A stretch of 64,000 nt of DNA, from the NCBI GenBank assembly GCA_026692665.1, contig JAPLOF010000019.1, positions 1 through 64,000 of the forward strand. The letters are read 5' to 3'. This stretch comes from Planctomycetota bacterium. GTDB taxonomy: Bacteria > Planctomycetota > UBA1135 > GCA-002686595. Each line of letters begins with the position of its first letter. Positions within the stretch are counted from its first letter, which is position 1. Below, piece after piece: positions 16,917-27,100 of this stretch. The notes under the pieces were generated by a model. That model worked only from the letters and a program-made list of their open reading frames with translations, searched no databases and was not told the DNA's origin. Position numbers and translations under genes: made by a program.

Positions 16917-18203
16917 TCAGGTCACGGCCGCGAACGCCGCGTCGGCCGCGCGCGCCACGCGCTCGATCGCCGCGTCGTCGTGCGCGATCGACACGAACCA
17001 GGCCTCGAACGGCGAGGGCGGCAGCAGGACGCCGCGGTCCTTCATGGCGTGGAACCAGCGCGTCCAGAGCGCGCGATCGCTCGCCATGGCGACGTCGAGC
17101 GTCAGGACGGGTTCCTTCGAGAAGTAGGGGCACAGCATCGAGCCCTGCCGGCCGACGTGGCACGGAACGCCGTGCTTCGCCGCGGCCTTCGCGATGCCGT
17201 CCGCGATGCGCGCCGACTTGGCTTCGAGCTCTGCGTAGAAGCCCGGCTCGTCCGTCGCGCGCAACGTCGCGAGGCCCGCCGCGACGGCCAGCGGGTTCCC
17301 GCTCAGCGTGCCGGCCTGGTAGACGTCGCCCGACGGCGAGATGCGCGCCATGACGTCGCGCCGGCCGCCGTACGCGCCGATGGGCAGTCCGCCGCCAATG
17401 ACCTTGCCGAGCGTGATGAGGTCCGGCCGCACGCCGCAGAGTTCGGTGTATCCGCCGCGCGCGACGCGGAAGCCGGTCATGACCTCGTCGAAGATCAGCA
17501 GCGCACCGTGCGCGTCGCACAGCTTCCGCAATCCGGCGAGGAAGCCCGGCGCGGGCAGGATCAGGCCGACGTTGCCCGCGACCGGCTCGACGATGATGCA
17601 CGCAACCTCGCGGCCGCGCTGCGCCAGGATGCGCTCGACGCTCGCGAGGTCGTTGTACTCCGCGACGAGCGTGAGGTCCGCCAGCGCGCTCGCGACACCC
17701 GGCGAATCCGGCGCGCCGTGCGTCAAGGCCCCCGAGCCGGCCTTCACGAGGAACGAGTCTCCGTGCCCGTGGTAGTTGCCGTTGAACTTGACGATGCAGT
17801 CGCGACCGGTGAACGCGCGCGCCAGCCGCAGGGCGCTCATCGTGGCCTCGGTGCCGGAGTTCACGAGGCGCACCATCTCGACCCACGGCATGCGCTCGTG
17901 GAGCGTGCGCGCCATGACGAGCTCGCCCTCGGTCGGCGCGCCGAACGTGAAGCCGGTGCGGGCCGTCTTCTCGACGGCCGCAACGACGCGCGGGTCGCAG
18001 TGGCCGAGGATCAGCGGTCCGTAGCTGAGCACGAGGTCGACGTACTCGTTCCCGTCGACGTCCCAGCAGAGCGGACCGCTGCCCCGCGCGACGTGCACCG
18101 GCGTGCCGCCGACGGACTTGTAGGCGCGGACGGGGCTGTTGACGCCGCCCGGGATGAGGGTGCGGGCTTCGGCGAAGATCTGTTCGGAGCGGTCGAGTTT
18201 CAC
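16917..18203 (-). CDS. hemL: Glutamate-1-semialdehyde 2,1-aminomutase
   Basis: 428 residues from the GTG at 18203, with GAGGAA shortly upstream as a ribosome binding site. Family hallmarks: RSEQIFAEARTLIPGGVNSPVRA at the start, RLVNSGTEATMSALRLARAFTGR, HGHGDSFLVKAGSG, LIFDEVMTGFRVARGG, and the PLP lysine in LITLGKVIGGGLPIGAYGG (about Lys267). It converts glutamate-1-semialdehyde to 5-aminolevulinate, the last step of the C5 route, downstream of HemA (31683-32930 in this window). It belongs to the dispersed haem gene set of the region. The open frame continues upstream, but that part is shadow sequence. Confidence 0.97.
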   Translation of the reverse strand: MKLDRSEQIFAEARTLIPGGVNSPVRAYKSVGGTPVHVARGSGPLCWDVDGNEYVDLVLSYGPLILGHCDPRVVAAVEKTARTGFTFGAPTEGELVMARTLHERMPWVEMVRLVNSGTEATMSALRLARAFTGRDCIVKFNGNYHGHGDSFLVKAGSGALTHGAPDSPGVASALADLTLVAEYNDLASVERILAQRGREVACIIVEPVAGNVGLILPAPGFLAGLRKLCDAHGALLIFDEVMTGFRVARGGYTELCGVRPDLITLGKVIGGGLPIGAYGGRRDVMARISPSGDVYQAGTLSGNPLAVAAGLATLRATDEPGFYAELEAKSARIADGIAKAAAKHGVPCHVGRQGSMLCPYFSKEPVLTLDVAMASDRALWTRWFHAMKDRGVLLPPSPFEAWFVSIAHDDAAIERVARAADAAFAAVT

Positions 18204-18277
18204 GGAGTTCCTCGGAGCTTTGGGCGCGCAAAGACTCGTCCGGGAGCGACCTCCGCGCAAGAAGCTGGCGGCGGATC

Positions 18278-19900
18278 TCAGCGCATCCGCACGACGACCG
18301 GGTCGCGCACGATCTCGAAGGCCGTCGTGCGCGGCTCCGGGTCCTCGCGCGAGCTCTTGAACTCGACCGTGTAGCGGCCCGGCGCGAGGCGCACGCGGAT
18401 CGGGTCGGGCTGGTCGACGATGCGCGACACAACGCGCACCCCCTTCTCGTCGAGGACGGCGAAGCGCGCGCCGGGGCCGTGCTTGCCGTCCGGATCCACG
18501 GCGAACGGGACTCCCGCCGTCACGGTCAGGGATGCGTTCTCGACCGGACCGTTGCGCACGTCGAAGACGGCGACGCACTCGGCGAGCTCGCCATCAGTCA
18601 TGACCTCGAGGCGGTGGAATCCCGGCGCGAGCCCGGTGACGCGAAAGCTGCCGTCGGCCTTCGTGGGATATGCGTAGACGGTCGAGAAGATGGGCGCGGT
18701 CCGTCCGTCCGCCTCGCACGGGTCGAAGCGGATGTTGAACGAGACCCCCTGGCCGGTCTCATCGAGGATGCGGCCCGAGACCCAGTAGCCCGCGTCCAGC
18801 GCGACGTCCCCTAAGTCCACCGTCTCGCCCGGCGGGACGCGCACTTCGCGGCGCAACGTCGCTCGATCCTTCGACATGAGCTGGAGCCGGTAGGTGCCCG
18901 GCATGAGGCCGGGGAACTCGCACACGCCCGCTCGACCCGATCTCATCCGCGCGCCGGGTCCGTCCAACGTGACCGACACCTTCTGGATCGGCTCGTGGGT
19001 CGCGGCGTCCACGGCGCGCAGGCGCAAGGCGCCGTCCACGACTCGCGGATCGTCGGTGCGCAGCACGAACTCGACGACCTCGGTCCCGGGCTCGATGCGC
19101 CGGGTCTCGAGGACGCGCTGATAGCGCAGCAAGCTCACGTGGAGCGGCGGATCGCGCTCGAGGAAGAGCCGGCCGAGCACTTCGGTCGGCGACTCCGCGA
19201 CGAGACGTTGACCCCGGTCGAACCGGCCCAGCCCGAAGGGGTTCTGCAGCCCGCCGCGGACGTCGTCGATCCAATCTCCGGGCGCGTCGGCTGTGGCCAC
19301 GGCGAGAAGGCCCAGCTCGCTCCCCGGCTTGCCGAGCTCATCGACGACGCGGACCTCGATGACGCGTGGCGCGGAGAGCTGGATGTCGTGCTCGGTGTCG
19401 CCCGAAACGTCGACGACCGTGTTCGCGTCGCCGTTCTCGGGCGAGCGCGCGCGCAGCCAATAGCGCCCGGCCGCGAGGCCCTCGAACGCGTACGAGCCGT
19501 CCGCGCCGCAGAAGCTGCGCAGCGAGTTGCCGAGCGCGTCGGTCGCGCCGACGGCCATCTCGCCCACGAACTCCGTGCGCCCTGGTGCCGGGAGGACGCG
19601 GCCGTGGAGCCGGCCCGGCGGAGCGGGTATGCCGGCCGGTGCCGGCGGGCCCTGTAACTCCGCGGAATCCCGCGCAGATTCGAGAGGTTGCGTCGACGTG
19701 CGCGCCGCGTCCGCGGGCGCCGCGAGCACGGCGCTCGGGGCGTCGGCGATCTCAGGGACGAGCGCGGCCGGCGAGGCTGCCGGGACCGGCTCCGCGCGGT
19801 CGCTGCCGAACCAGACGATCCCCGCGACGACCGCGGCGATGCACAGCACGAGGAGAACCTGGAGCGTCCGCGGTTTCGACGGCGACGAGCGCGTTCCCAT
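18278..19900 (-). CDS. Membrane-anchored protein with carboxypeptidase-regulatory-like repeats (paralogue A)
   Basis: 540 residues. A single N-terminal transmembrane helix (LQVLLVLCIAAVVAGIVWF) follows a short basic cytosolic leader. A Pro/Ala-rich linker of about 70 residues leads to a chain of Ig-like CarboxypepD_reg modules (RLHGRVLPAPGRTEF, YAFEGLAAGRYWLRA, VSGRILDETGQGVSFNI, RVTGLAPGFHRLEVM). It closely resembles the next gene (19936-21540) in length, order of motifs and C-terminus (LAPGRYTVEFKSSREDP...EIVRDPVVVRM), so the two are tandem duplicates, 35 bp apart. A TAGTCT box (19908-19913) 7 nt before the ATG suggests its own leaderless promoter. Function unknown. Confidence 0.8.
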   Translation of the reverse strand: MGTRSSPSKPRTLQVLLVLCIAAVVAGIVWFGSDRAEPVPAASPAALVPEIADAPSAVLAAPADAARTSTQPLESARDSAELQGPPAPAGIPAPPGRLHGRVLPAPGRTEFVGEMAVGATDALGNSLRSFCGADGSYAFEGLAAGRYWLRARSPENGDANTVVDVSGDTEHDIQLSAPRVIEVRVVDELGKPGSELGLLAVATADAPGDWIDDVRGGLQNPFGLGRFDRGQRLVAESPTEVLGRLFLERDPPLHVSLLRYQRVLETRRIEPGTEVVEFVLRTDDPRVVDGALRLRAVDAATHEPIQKVSVTLDGPGARMRSGRAGVCEFPGLMPGTYRLQLMSKDRATLRREVRVPPGETVDLGDVALDAGYWVSGRILDETGQGVSFNIRFDPCEADGRTAPIFSTVYAYPTKADGSFRVTGLAPGFHRLEVMTDGELAECVAVFDVRNGPVENASLTVTAGVPFAVDPDGKHGPGARFAVLDEKGVRVVSRIVDQPDPIRVRLAPGRYTVEFKSSREDPEPRTTAFEIVRDPVVVRMR

Positions 19901-19907
19901 GCCGCCC

Positions 19908-19913
19908 AGACTA
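19908..19913 (-). promoter_or_regulatory. -10-like box TAGTCT before 18278-19900
   Basis: TAGTCT on the minus strand, 7 nt before the ATG at 19900, with no Shine-Dalgarno sequence. Same arrangement as rpiA. Confidence 0.45.
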
Positions 19914-19935
19914 CTGCCGCGATCCGCGCGCCCGA

Positions 19936-21540
19936 TCACAGCATCTGGATCACGACCGGATCGCGCACGAGTTCAACCGCCTGTGTGCGCTGGATCGGAT
20001 CGTCGCGCGATGAGCGGAATTCGACCGTGTAGCGGCCGGGCGCGAGCAGGACACGGGCCGGCGTCGGATCGCTCAAGGGGCGCGCGAGGAGGCGGACGCC
20101 GCGTTCGTCGATCACCGTGAAGCTCGCCCCGGCCGCGTGCCGGCCCGCGGGATCCACGGAGAAGGACACGCCGCGCGCGACGACGATGCGGACGTTTTCG
20201 AGCGGCACTTCGCCGACCTCGACGACGACGACGGTCTCGGCCTGGCCCTTGGCGGCATCGGTGAACACCGCGAGGCGGTAGTGCCCCGGCTTCAGGCCGT
20301 CGTAGCGGAACGAGCCGGTCTCCTTCGTCTCGAAGGCGACGTTCGAGCCCGTCGTTCCGACGCGTCCGTCCGGCTGGCAGGGATCGAACTGGATCAGGAA
20401 CACGCCCGCCTGCCCGCTCTCGTCGAAGACCTGGCCGGCGATCGACAGCCCCTGCACGAGCGGCACGTCGCCGAGGTCCACCACCTCGCCGGGCGGGACG
20501 CGCACGCTGAGCCGCTCGTTGCCGTAGCTCCCACCCGCGAACAAGGAGACGACGTAGAGGCCGGGCTGGAGGTCCTTTGCTTCGAAGACGCCGTCGACCG
20601 CGCTGAGGAAGGACGTCTCGAGTCCCTCGAGGAGCAAGTTGGGCTTCGCCAACGGCTCGCGCGTTCGAGCGTCGACCGCGCGCAGCCGTAGGCCCCCTCC
20701 CACGAGCCGCGGATCGTCGCTCGCGAGGACGAACGTCACGGAATCCGTGCCCGACTCGACGCGGCGCGACTCGAGCACGTGCTGGTACACGAGCAGGTTC
20801 ACGTGCAGGGGCGGCGGCGTGTCGAGGACGAGCGCTCCGATCGCGTCCGGGGGCGCGTCCTCGCCCAGCCTCTGGCGCGGGAGGAAGCGCCCGACGCCGA
20901 ACGGGTTCGAGCGGCTCCCTCGGATCGCGTCGAACCACGGGCCGGGGTCGTCGCTCGTCGCGACCGCCAGCAGACCGGAGCGCTGCGCGGGCTTGCCGAG
21001 TTCGTCGACGACGCGCACGAGCACCTGGAGGTGCGGCTGCAGCACGAGGTCGAGCCGCGTGTCGCACGCCACCTCGACCTCGGCGCGGGTCTCGCCGTCG
21101 ACCGAGCCGAGCGCGTGCGCCCAGTAGCGCCCGGCCGGCAGGTCCTCGAAGGAGTACGCGCCGCCCTTCTCGCACCGGGCGTGGCGCGCTTCGCCGAGGC
21201 GGTCCGTGATGTGGACCGTCACCGTCTCCAGGAAATCGGAGCGGCCCGCCGCGGGCGTCACGACGCCGTGCAATCGGTTCGCGGTGACGGCTGGAGTCGC
21301 GGACATCGCCGGCTCGATATGCGGAGCGACGGGTTCCGCGGCCGGCACCGGGAGGCGCGCGAGCTCGGCGGGAGCGGCCAGTCCGGCGGCCTCGCGCGCG
21401 GCGTCGACTGCGGTGGATTCCGGCGCCGAATCCGCGGACTGCAGCGCGTTCGCCCGATCCTGTCCGCGCCCGGAGAGGAACCACGCCGCCAACAGCGCCG
21501 CCGCGACCAGGGCGACGAGGGCCAGGAGGCGGCGCGCCAT
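19936..21540 (-). CDS. Membrane-anchored protein with carboxypeptidase-regulatory-like repeats (paralogue B)
   Basis: 534 residues, starting MARRLLALVALVAAALLAAWFLSG (one membrane anchor), then an Ala/Pro-rich linker and Ig-like regulatory modules (RLHGVVTPAAGRSDF, YSFEDLPAGRYWAHA, IAGQVFDESGQAGVF, RYDGLKPGHYRLAVF), ending LAPGRYTVEFRSSRDDP...ELVRDPVVIQML. It shares this layout with paralogue A, including VRVVDELGKP, LLAVATSDDPGPW and SVRVPPGEVVDLGDV. It begins 8 bp after the hemB stop on the same strand, so it may be read through from hemB. Likely periplasmic or surface; no catalytic residues recognised. Confidence 0.8.
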   Translation of the reverse strand: MARRLLALVALVAAALLAAWFLSGRGQDRANALQSADSAPESTAVDAAREAAGLAAPAELARLPVPAAEPVAPHIEPAMSATPAVTANRLHGVVTPAAGRSDFLETVTVHITDRLGEARHARCEKGGAYSFEDLPAGRYWAHALGSVDGETRAEVEVACDTRLDLVLQPHLQVLVRVVDELGKPAQRSGLLAVATSDDPGPWFDAIRGSRSNPFGVGRFLPRQRLGEDAPPDAIGALVLDTPPPLHVNLLVYQHVLESRRVESGTDSVTFVLASDDPRLVGGGLRLRAVDARTREPLAKPNLLLEGLETSFLSAVDGVFEAKDLQPGLYVVSLFAGGSYGNERLSVRVPPGEVVDLGDVPLVQGLSIAGQVFDESGQAGVFLIQFDPCQPDGRVGTTGSNVAFETKETGSFRYDGLKPGHYRLAVFTDAAKGQAETVVVVEVGEVPLENVRIVVARGVSFSVDPAGRHAAGASFTVIDERGVRLLARPLSDPTPARVLLAPGRYTVEFRSSRDDPIQRTQAVELVRDPVVIQML

Positions 21541-21548
21541 CGCCGTCC

Positions 21549-22589
21549 CTAGGCCTTCAAGAGCCGCGCCATGTCGCGCGCGAAGTACGTCAGGATGAAA
21601 TCGGCGCCCGCGCGCTTGATGCACGTCAGCGACTCGCGCATCGCGCGCTCGCGGTCGATCCAGCCGTTCTGCGCGGCGGCCTGGATCATCGCGTACTCGC
21701 CCGACACCTGGTACGCGCACACGGGCACGTCGAACTTGTCCTTCACGCGGCGCAGAACGTCGAGGTACGGCATCGCCGGCTTGACCATCAGCATGTCGGC
21801 GCCCTGGTCGACGTCGAGCGCGGCTTCCTTCAGCGCCTCGCGCACGTTCGCCGGGTCCATCTGGTACGTCGCGCGGTCGCCGAAGGCCGGCGCCGAGTCG
21901 GCCGCGTCGCGGAACGGGCCGTAGAACGCGCTCGAGTACTTGACGGCGTACGAGAGGATCGAGATCTGGTCGTGGCGGCCCTCGTCGAGCGCGGCGCGGA
22001 TCGACGCGACCATGCCGTCCATCATCCCGCTGGGCGCGACGATCTGCGCGCCGGCGTCGGCCAGCGACAGGGCCTGCAGCTCGAGGTTCTCGAGCGTCGC
22101 GTCGTTGTCGACCTCGTTCTGGTCGTCGAGCACGCCGCAGTGGCCGTGGTCGGTGTACTCGCAGAAGCACAGGTCGGCGATGCGCACGAGGCCCGGCGCG
22201 GCGCGTTCGACCTTCTCGAGCGCGCGTTGGACGATCCCGTCGGTCGACCAGGCGGCGCGGCCCTCGGGGTCCTTCTTGTCGGGGACGCCGAACAGGATCA
22301 CGCCGGGGATGCCCAACTGCTCCGCTTCGCGGCACGTCTCGACGAGCTTGTCGACCGACTCGCGGAAGACGCCCTTCATCGAGGACACCTCCTGGCGAAC
22401 GTTCGACCCCTCGACGACGAACAGCGGCAGGATCAGGTCGTCGCGCGAGAGCTGGGTCTCGCGCACGAGCCGCCGCAGCGCGGGCGTCCGGCGCAGTCGA
22501 CGCGGTCGTTCGATCAGGAAGTCGGGCGGAAGGACGGGCGGGCCCTCGTCGGGCGCGGGACCCATCCCCTTGGCGGCGGAGAAGCTCAT
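21549..22589 (-). CDS. hemB: Porphobilinogen synthase (delta-aminolevulinate dehydratase)
   Basis: 346 residues from the ATG at 22589. It condenses two 5-aminolevulinate molecules to porphobilinogen. Key features: [29 protein letters not shown] at the start, a metal-binding segment [16 protein letters not shown] with the three cysteines of zinc-type enzymes, [11 protein letters not shown], and the Schiff-base lysine in [12 protein letters not shown] (about residue 270). The C-terminus [15 protein letters not shown] is typical. It sits between the exported paralogues and a long intergenic region; a TATCCT box (22599-22604) lies 9 nt before the ATG. Confidence 0.97.
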   Translation of the reverse strand: MSFSAAKGMGPAPDEGPPVLPPDFLIERPRRLRRTPALRRLVRETQLSRDDLILPLFVVEGSNVRQEVSSMKGVFRESVDKLVETCREAEQLGIPGVILFGVPDKKDPEGRAAWSTDGIVQRALEKVERAAPGLVRIADLCFCEYTDHGHCGVLDDQNEVDNDATLENLELQALSLADAGAQIVAPSGMMDGMVASIRAALDEGRHDQISILSYAVKYSSAFYGPFRDAADSAPAFGDRATYQMDPANVREALKEAALDVDQGADMLMVKPAMPYLDVLRRVKDKFDVPVCAYQVSGEYAMIQAAAQNGWIDRERAMRESLTCIKRAGADFILTYFARDMARLLKA

Positions 22590-23009
22590 GGGGGCGAGAG
22601 GATACGGGCTTTGGGCCCGGGGGCGACACGCGGGACGGCGAGCCCCGCACAGACGGCCTTGGACTCGGGTTTCGGGCGCATCCCCAGCAGCGGAGTCTCG
22701 CTCCGTATCGAGTGGGCACCCTGGCCGAGCGAGCCGCGCACGGGGGGAGTACAGCTCAGCGAGGCGCGTCAGGCCGTGAACGGTGGCCGGCCTGGGCACA
22801 GCCCACCTAGACTGCCGTCAGGCATCCTCGCGCGGATGCCCCACTCACCGGCGACGGTCCTCGGCGTGCGACGGGTCCGCGAGCCCGTGCCGAGGACAGT
22901 CCATGCGCAGGCGTGCGAATCGCCTGGGCTCCAGCTCACCCCGCGCCGCATCGCCGTCAAGGCACGGCCGACCGCCACGAGCCCCGCTCGCTGGCTCGAA
23001 GTCCCGACC
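22590..23009. other. Divergent intergenic region of 420 bp
   Basis: Between hemB (minus) and the Ntn hydrolase (plus). It holds the hemB TATCCT box (22599-22604) and a TAGACT box at about 22804-22809, which could serve the hydrolase with a long leader. I see no ORF with coding character, no tRNA and no convincing RNA structure. Confidence 0.5.
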
Positions 23010-24071
23010 ATGCTTACCTCCGCCAATCGTCACTCCCTGGCCGCCGCGCTCGTCCTCTGCGCCACAGCCGCCATCGCGCCGATCGCCGACGCCTGCACCC
23101 GCGCCGTGTACTTCGGGAAGAACGGTCAGACCGTCACCGGACGCAGCATGGACTGGTCGGAGCAGATGCACACGAACATGTGGATCTTCCCGCGGGGTTT
23201 GGCGCGCGATGCCGGCATGGGCCGGGGCTCCCTCGAGTGGACGAGCAAGTTCGGCAGCGTCGTGGTTTCCGTCTACGAGGGCGGGTCCGCCGACGGGATG
23301 AACGAGAAGGGGCTGGTCGCCAACCTCCTCTATCTCGCGGAATCCGAGTACACACCCGCGGGTGACGGACGGCCCGCGCTGCTCATCTCCTCGTGGGCGC
23401 AGTACATGCTCGACAATTTCGCCACGGTCGCCGATGCCGTCGCCGACGCAAGCCAGCAGACATACCGCATGGTCACCGTCGTCGCACCGAACGGCGTGGC
23501 GGGCAACGTCCATCTCTCGCTCTCGGACTCCTCGGGCGACTCCGCCATCCTCGAGTACATCGGCGGAAAGCTCGTCATCCACCACGGCAGGGAGTTCCAG
23601 GTGATGACCAATTCGCCGACCTACGACCAGCAGATCGCGCTCAACGAGTACTGGAAGCAGATCGGGGGGGCCGTGATGCTCCCCGGGACCAATCGCGCCG
23701 CCGACCGCTTCGCCCGGGCCTCCTACTACATCAACGCGTGCAACCAATCCGATGACCCTCGCGAAGCCGTCGCGAGCGTATTCAGCGTGATCCGCAACTG
23801 TTCGGTTCCCCGCGGGGTCCAACACGCGACCGCGGCCAACCTGTCCGCCACCATTTGGCGAACTGTGGCCGATCAGAAGAACCTGACCTACTACTACGAA
23901 GACACCGCCAGCCCGAGTCTGGTGTGGGTGCGGCTCGCCGCGGTGGACTTCAAGGAAGGTTCCGGTACCCGCAAGCTGACCCTGGTCGGGAAGCCCGAGC
24001 TGGGCGGCGATCAGACGGCCAACTTCGATAAGGCTGCGCCGTTCCCGTTCCTCGCGCCGCAAGCCAAGTGA
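23010..24071 (+). CDS. Secreted linear-amide Ntn hydrolase (choloylglycine hydrolase / penicillin V acylase family)
   Basis: 353 residues. A signal peptide (LAAALVLCATAAIAPIADA) ends directly before Cys29, which starts the mature sequence CTRAVYFGKNGQTVTGRSMDW, so cleavage would expose the N-terminal nucleophile. RSMDW supplies the usual Arg and Asp of the active site. Further family motifs: DGMNEKGLVANLLYL, SWAQYMLDN, and MTNSPTYDQQIALNEYW with the Asn of the oxyanion site. The family hydrolyses bile salts, penicillin V or N-acyl homoserine lactones; the substrate cannot be told from sequence. It is convergent with the CHAT gene. Confidence 0.9.
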   Translation: MLTSANRHSLAAALVLCATAAIAPIADACTRAVYFGKNGQTVTGRSMDWSEQMHTNMWIFPRGLARDAGMGRGSLEWTSKFGSVVVSVYEGGSADGMNEKGLVANLLYLAESEYTPAGDGRPALLISSWAQYMLDNFATVADAVADASQQTYRMVTVVAPNGVAGNVHLSLSDSSGDSAILEYIGGKLVIHHGREFQVMTNSPTYDQQIALNEYWKQIGGAVMLPGTNRAADRFARASYYINACNQSDDPREAVASVFSVIRNCSVPRGVQHATAANLSATIWRTVADQKNLTYYYEDTASPSLVWVRLAAVDFKEGSGTRKLTLVGKPELGGDQTANFDKAAPFPFLAPQAK

Positions 24072-24144
24072 GCGCGCGGGAGGAGAACGAACGTCGTCGA
24101 GAAGGATCGGCGCACCCGGTGGAGCGGAGAGGATCCGTTCGCGC

Positions 24145-27100
24145 TCAATCGGGTTCGCCGGTGAGCACCCACGCGGCCCAGTCGCGCATCTGGTAGCGCG
24201 ATTCACCACGCTCGTCCAGCGCTTCGCGGAGGCGTCGTTTGGCCTCCCACAGGGCGCGCCACTTGGGAACTCGTTCCACCCAGACCCGCCTGTAGAAGTC
24301 GAGCAGGAGCTCCTTCGTGGCCTCGTCCGGCACCTTCCAGAGGGAGGTGATGACGGAGCGTGCGCCCGCGATCTGCAATGCCTTCTGCATGCTTGCGACG
24401 CCCTGCCCGGCACGGCGCATTTCCCCACGCGCGCTGTCGCAGGCGGAGAGCACGGCCAACTCGCAGCCCGACAGGTCGAGCGCCGCGAGCTCCTCGGCGG
24501 TCAAGAGCCCTCGTGCATGACCCATGGAGTCGGGTGGCAGGTTGCTTCCCGCGAGAGCGAGGCCGCACAAGAGCATCGGGCTCATCCCGCGCAACGTCTC
24601 CGCGCCCGTGAGCGGAGCCAGAGCGAGTTCGTCTCCCCGACCTGGACGCGGGTCGTCCCAAGCGAGCGTGGATGGGGCCATCGTCCAACCGTGCGTCGCA
24701 ACGTGCAGCCAACGAGCGCTCGGAGCCAGCATCGACAGGGCGGAGCGCGACGCCTTGCGCTTCTCGAGAACCACGGCTGTTCCTCCGCCCTCGAAAACCT
24801 CCGCATGCAGCGCCGCTACGCCACGCGCCTCCTCACCGGTGAACGGGAGTGGCTCGAACGAGCGCTCGAACCGTGCGGCGCGCGGCATCGGACCGGAACT
24901 CGACCCGACGGGATCCGCAGGGGTCGACTCGTCGGCGGTGGTGTCGAGGGGCTGGGGTTCGGAATTGAACGAGGGGCCACCCAGGGCGAGAAGCGTGTTC
25001 GAACTGGACGGCTTCGGCGCGGGCTCGAGCAGCTCCCGTAAGGTCGCGCGTACCTCGAATTGGTAACGATCGCCGGCCAGCACGACCTTGCCCTCCGGCC
25101 CAGGCTGTCCCAACGGCAAGGCTTCCAGCGGCAGCAGATGCAGCACGTCGTCCAGCACGACGATGACGTGTCGAGCCTCACCGATTCTCTGCAGAAGAGG
25201 ATCGAGCACGATATGGCGGAGCTGATTCCCGCGCTCGACGATGGCGTCCCTCGCGACCGGGTTCGAGGCCAGGCCCCGGGACACGTCGACGCCCAACGCG
25301 ATCTGCCAGGCGCGAACTGCCTTCTCCACCTCGGCGAGCGAGCCCAGGTCGACGAGTTCCAGCGCGGTGTCCTTGCGATCCGCAGCGTCCGCGCTGGAGT
25401 GCACGAGGAACACGCACAGACTCTCGACTACGGAGTTCTTCCGGGTCTTCCCGGCGTTCGAAGGTCCCAGGGGATCGGATCCAGGAGCCTGACCCCAAGT
25501 GACGTCGAAACGTGAGAAGCGTCGAAAGGCAAGCGCCACCACCCCAGGGTCGAGGTGAGCGCTCAACGTCGCGGTGTCGACTTCAGGCTCGGACCTCCGG
25601 TCCATCTCGGAACCCGCGAGCTCGAGCAGATGGCGCTCAGCTTGCTCGCGCGCGGCCTGAGCATGGAGGAACTCCTCGCGACTCGAGCCACGCTGGACGA
25701 GGCGGACCAGTTCGTCCGTCGCGGTGCGCAGGCCCGCGCGCAGCCGCTCGTATTCGGGATCATCCTCCGCGTGTCGAGTGCGCTGGCCGACCGAGACCGC
25801 GGCATTTCGCGTGGCCTCCGATTGAAGGAAGATCTCGGGCCACAGCTCCTTCATCGGGGTCAAGCCGCCGTAGCCGAGTCCCACGGACAGCGTGAAGGAG
25901 AGCGAACTGGCCAGCGTGGCACAGCGGGCCTCGGCTTCCCGCCCGCTGGCCGATCGCCGCACCTGATTCGCCACCCTGGCTCGCGACCGGCTCAGAGACT
26001 TCAGGAGCTCCACCGCACGCGCGAGTTCGAGGGACTGTGCGTTCTCCGAGCTCGGCGCGGGAAGCCCGCTGCGCGCGCACGATGCCTGGTCGATCAGGAC
26101 CGCGGCGAGGTTGCTCGCCGCGACTTGGACATCGTCGTGGTCCGCGTCCAGCGTGCTGGAACGCGCGGCGTAGATGACTTCACGCAACGTTAGCGCGGCC
26201 TCGAAATCGCCCAAGGCATGTAGGACCGCGGCGAGCGCGGCTTGGGCCCGCAGGAGGTAGGGGTGCGTTTCGGGCAGCGTGCGTGCATAGGAGTCGACCA
26301 CCCCAGTGAGAACGACTCGTGCGCCTTGGAGGTCGCCCAGCTCACGGAGTGTTCGTGCCATCATCTCGCTCAGGCGCAAGCGCTCGGGATCGGTCTCGGG
26401 AAGGCTCTTTGCGCTCTCGAGCAACGAGTCCAGCTCCCTTCGCGCTTCCCGCCATTCAGCCTGCTGCTGCATCGTCTGGACCAGATTGGCGCGTCCGCGC
26501 AGCACGTCCGGGTGGTCGGAAGGCAGGGTCCTCTCCAGCGCAGCGAGCGCCGATTCCCGCAGTACACGAGCGCCGAGAAGATCGCCCTGAGCCTCGAGCG
26601 TGTTCGCGAGATCGGTGCGCAGCCTGTGCAGGTCAGGATGGTCGGGGTGGAGCGTACGGGAGTACACGTCGAGCACGGCCTCCTGCAGTTCACGCGCCGA
26701 GACGATGTCACCCTGCATGTAGAGGGTTGCAGCGAGATTCGTGCGCGCCGCCGAGAGGTACGGGTGATCGGGTGGAAGGGTACTCACGCACGCTGCGAGC
26801 ACCTCCTCCTGCAGGCGCCTAGCACCTTCCAGGTCCCCGAGCCGGAAAGCCGTCACAGCCAGGTTCGCCCGGGCCACGCGTAGCTCGACGCTGTCGGCAG
26901 GGAGCGTCCGCATCCGCGCCTCGAGCACAGCGGAGTAGTGTGCGCGGGCTTCGGCGACGTCGCCCTGTGAGAGAAGCGTGGCGGCGAGGTTCTGCCGCGC
27001 GGCGAGCACGTCCGGGTGATCGGGCGCGAGGACACGGGTACGGGAGGCCAGAACCGATTCCTCCAACGCCCGGGCTCCTGCGAGATCACCCTGCAGCTTC

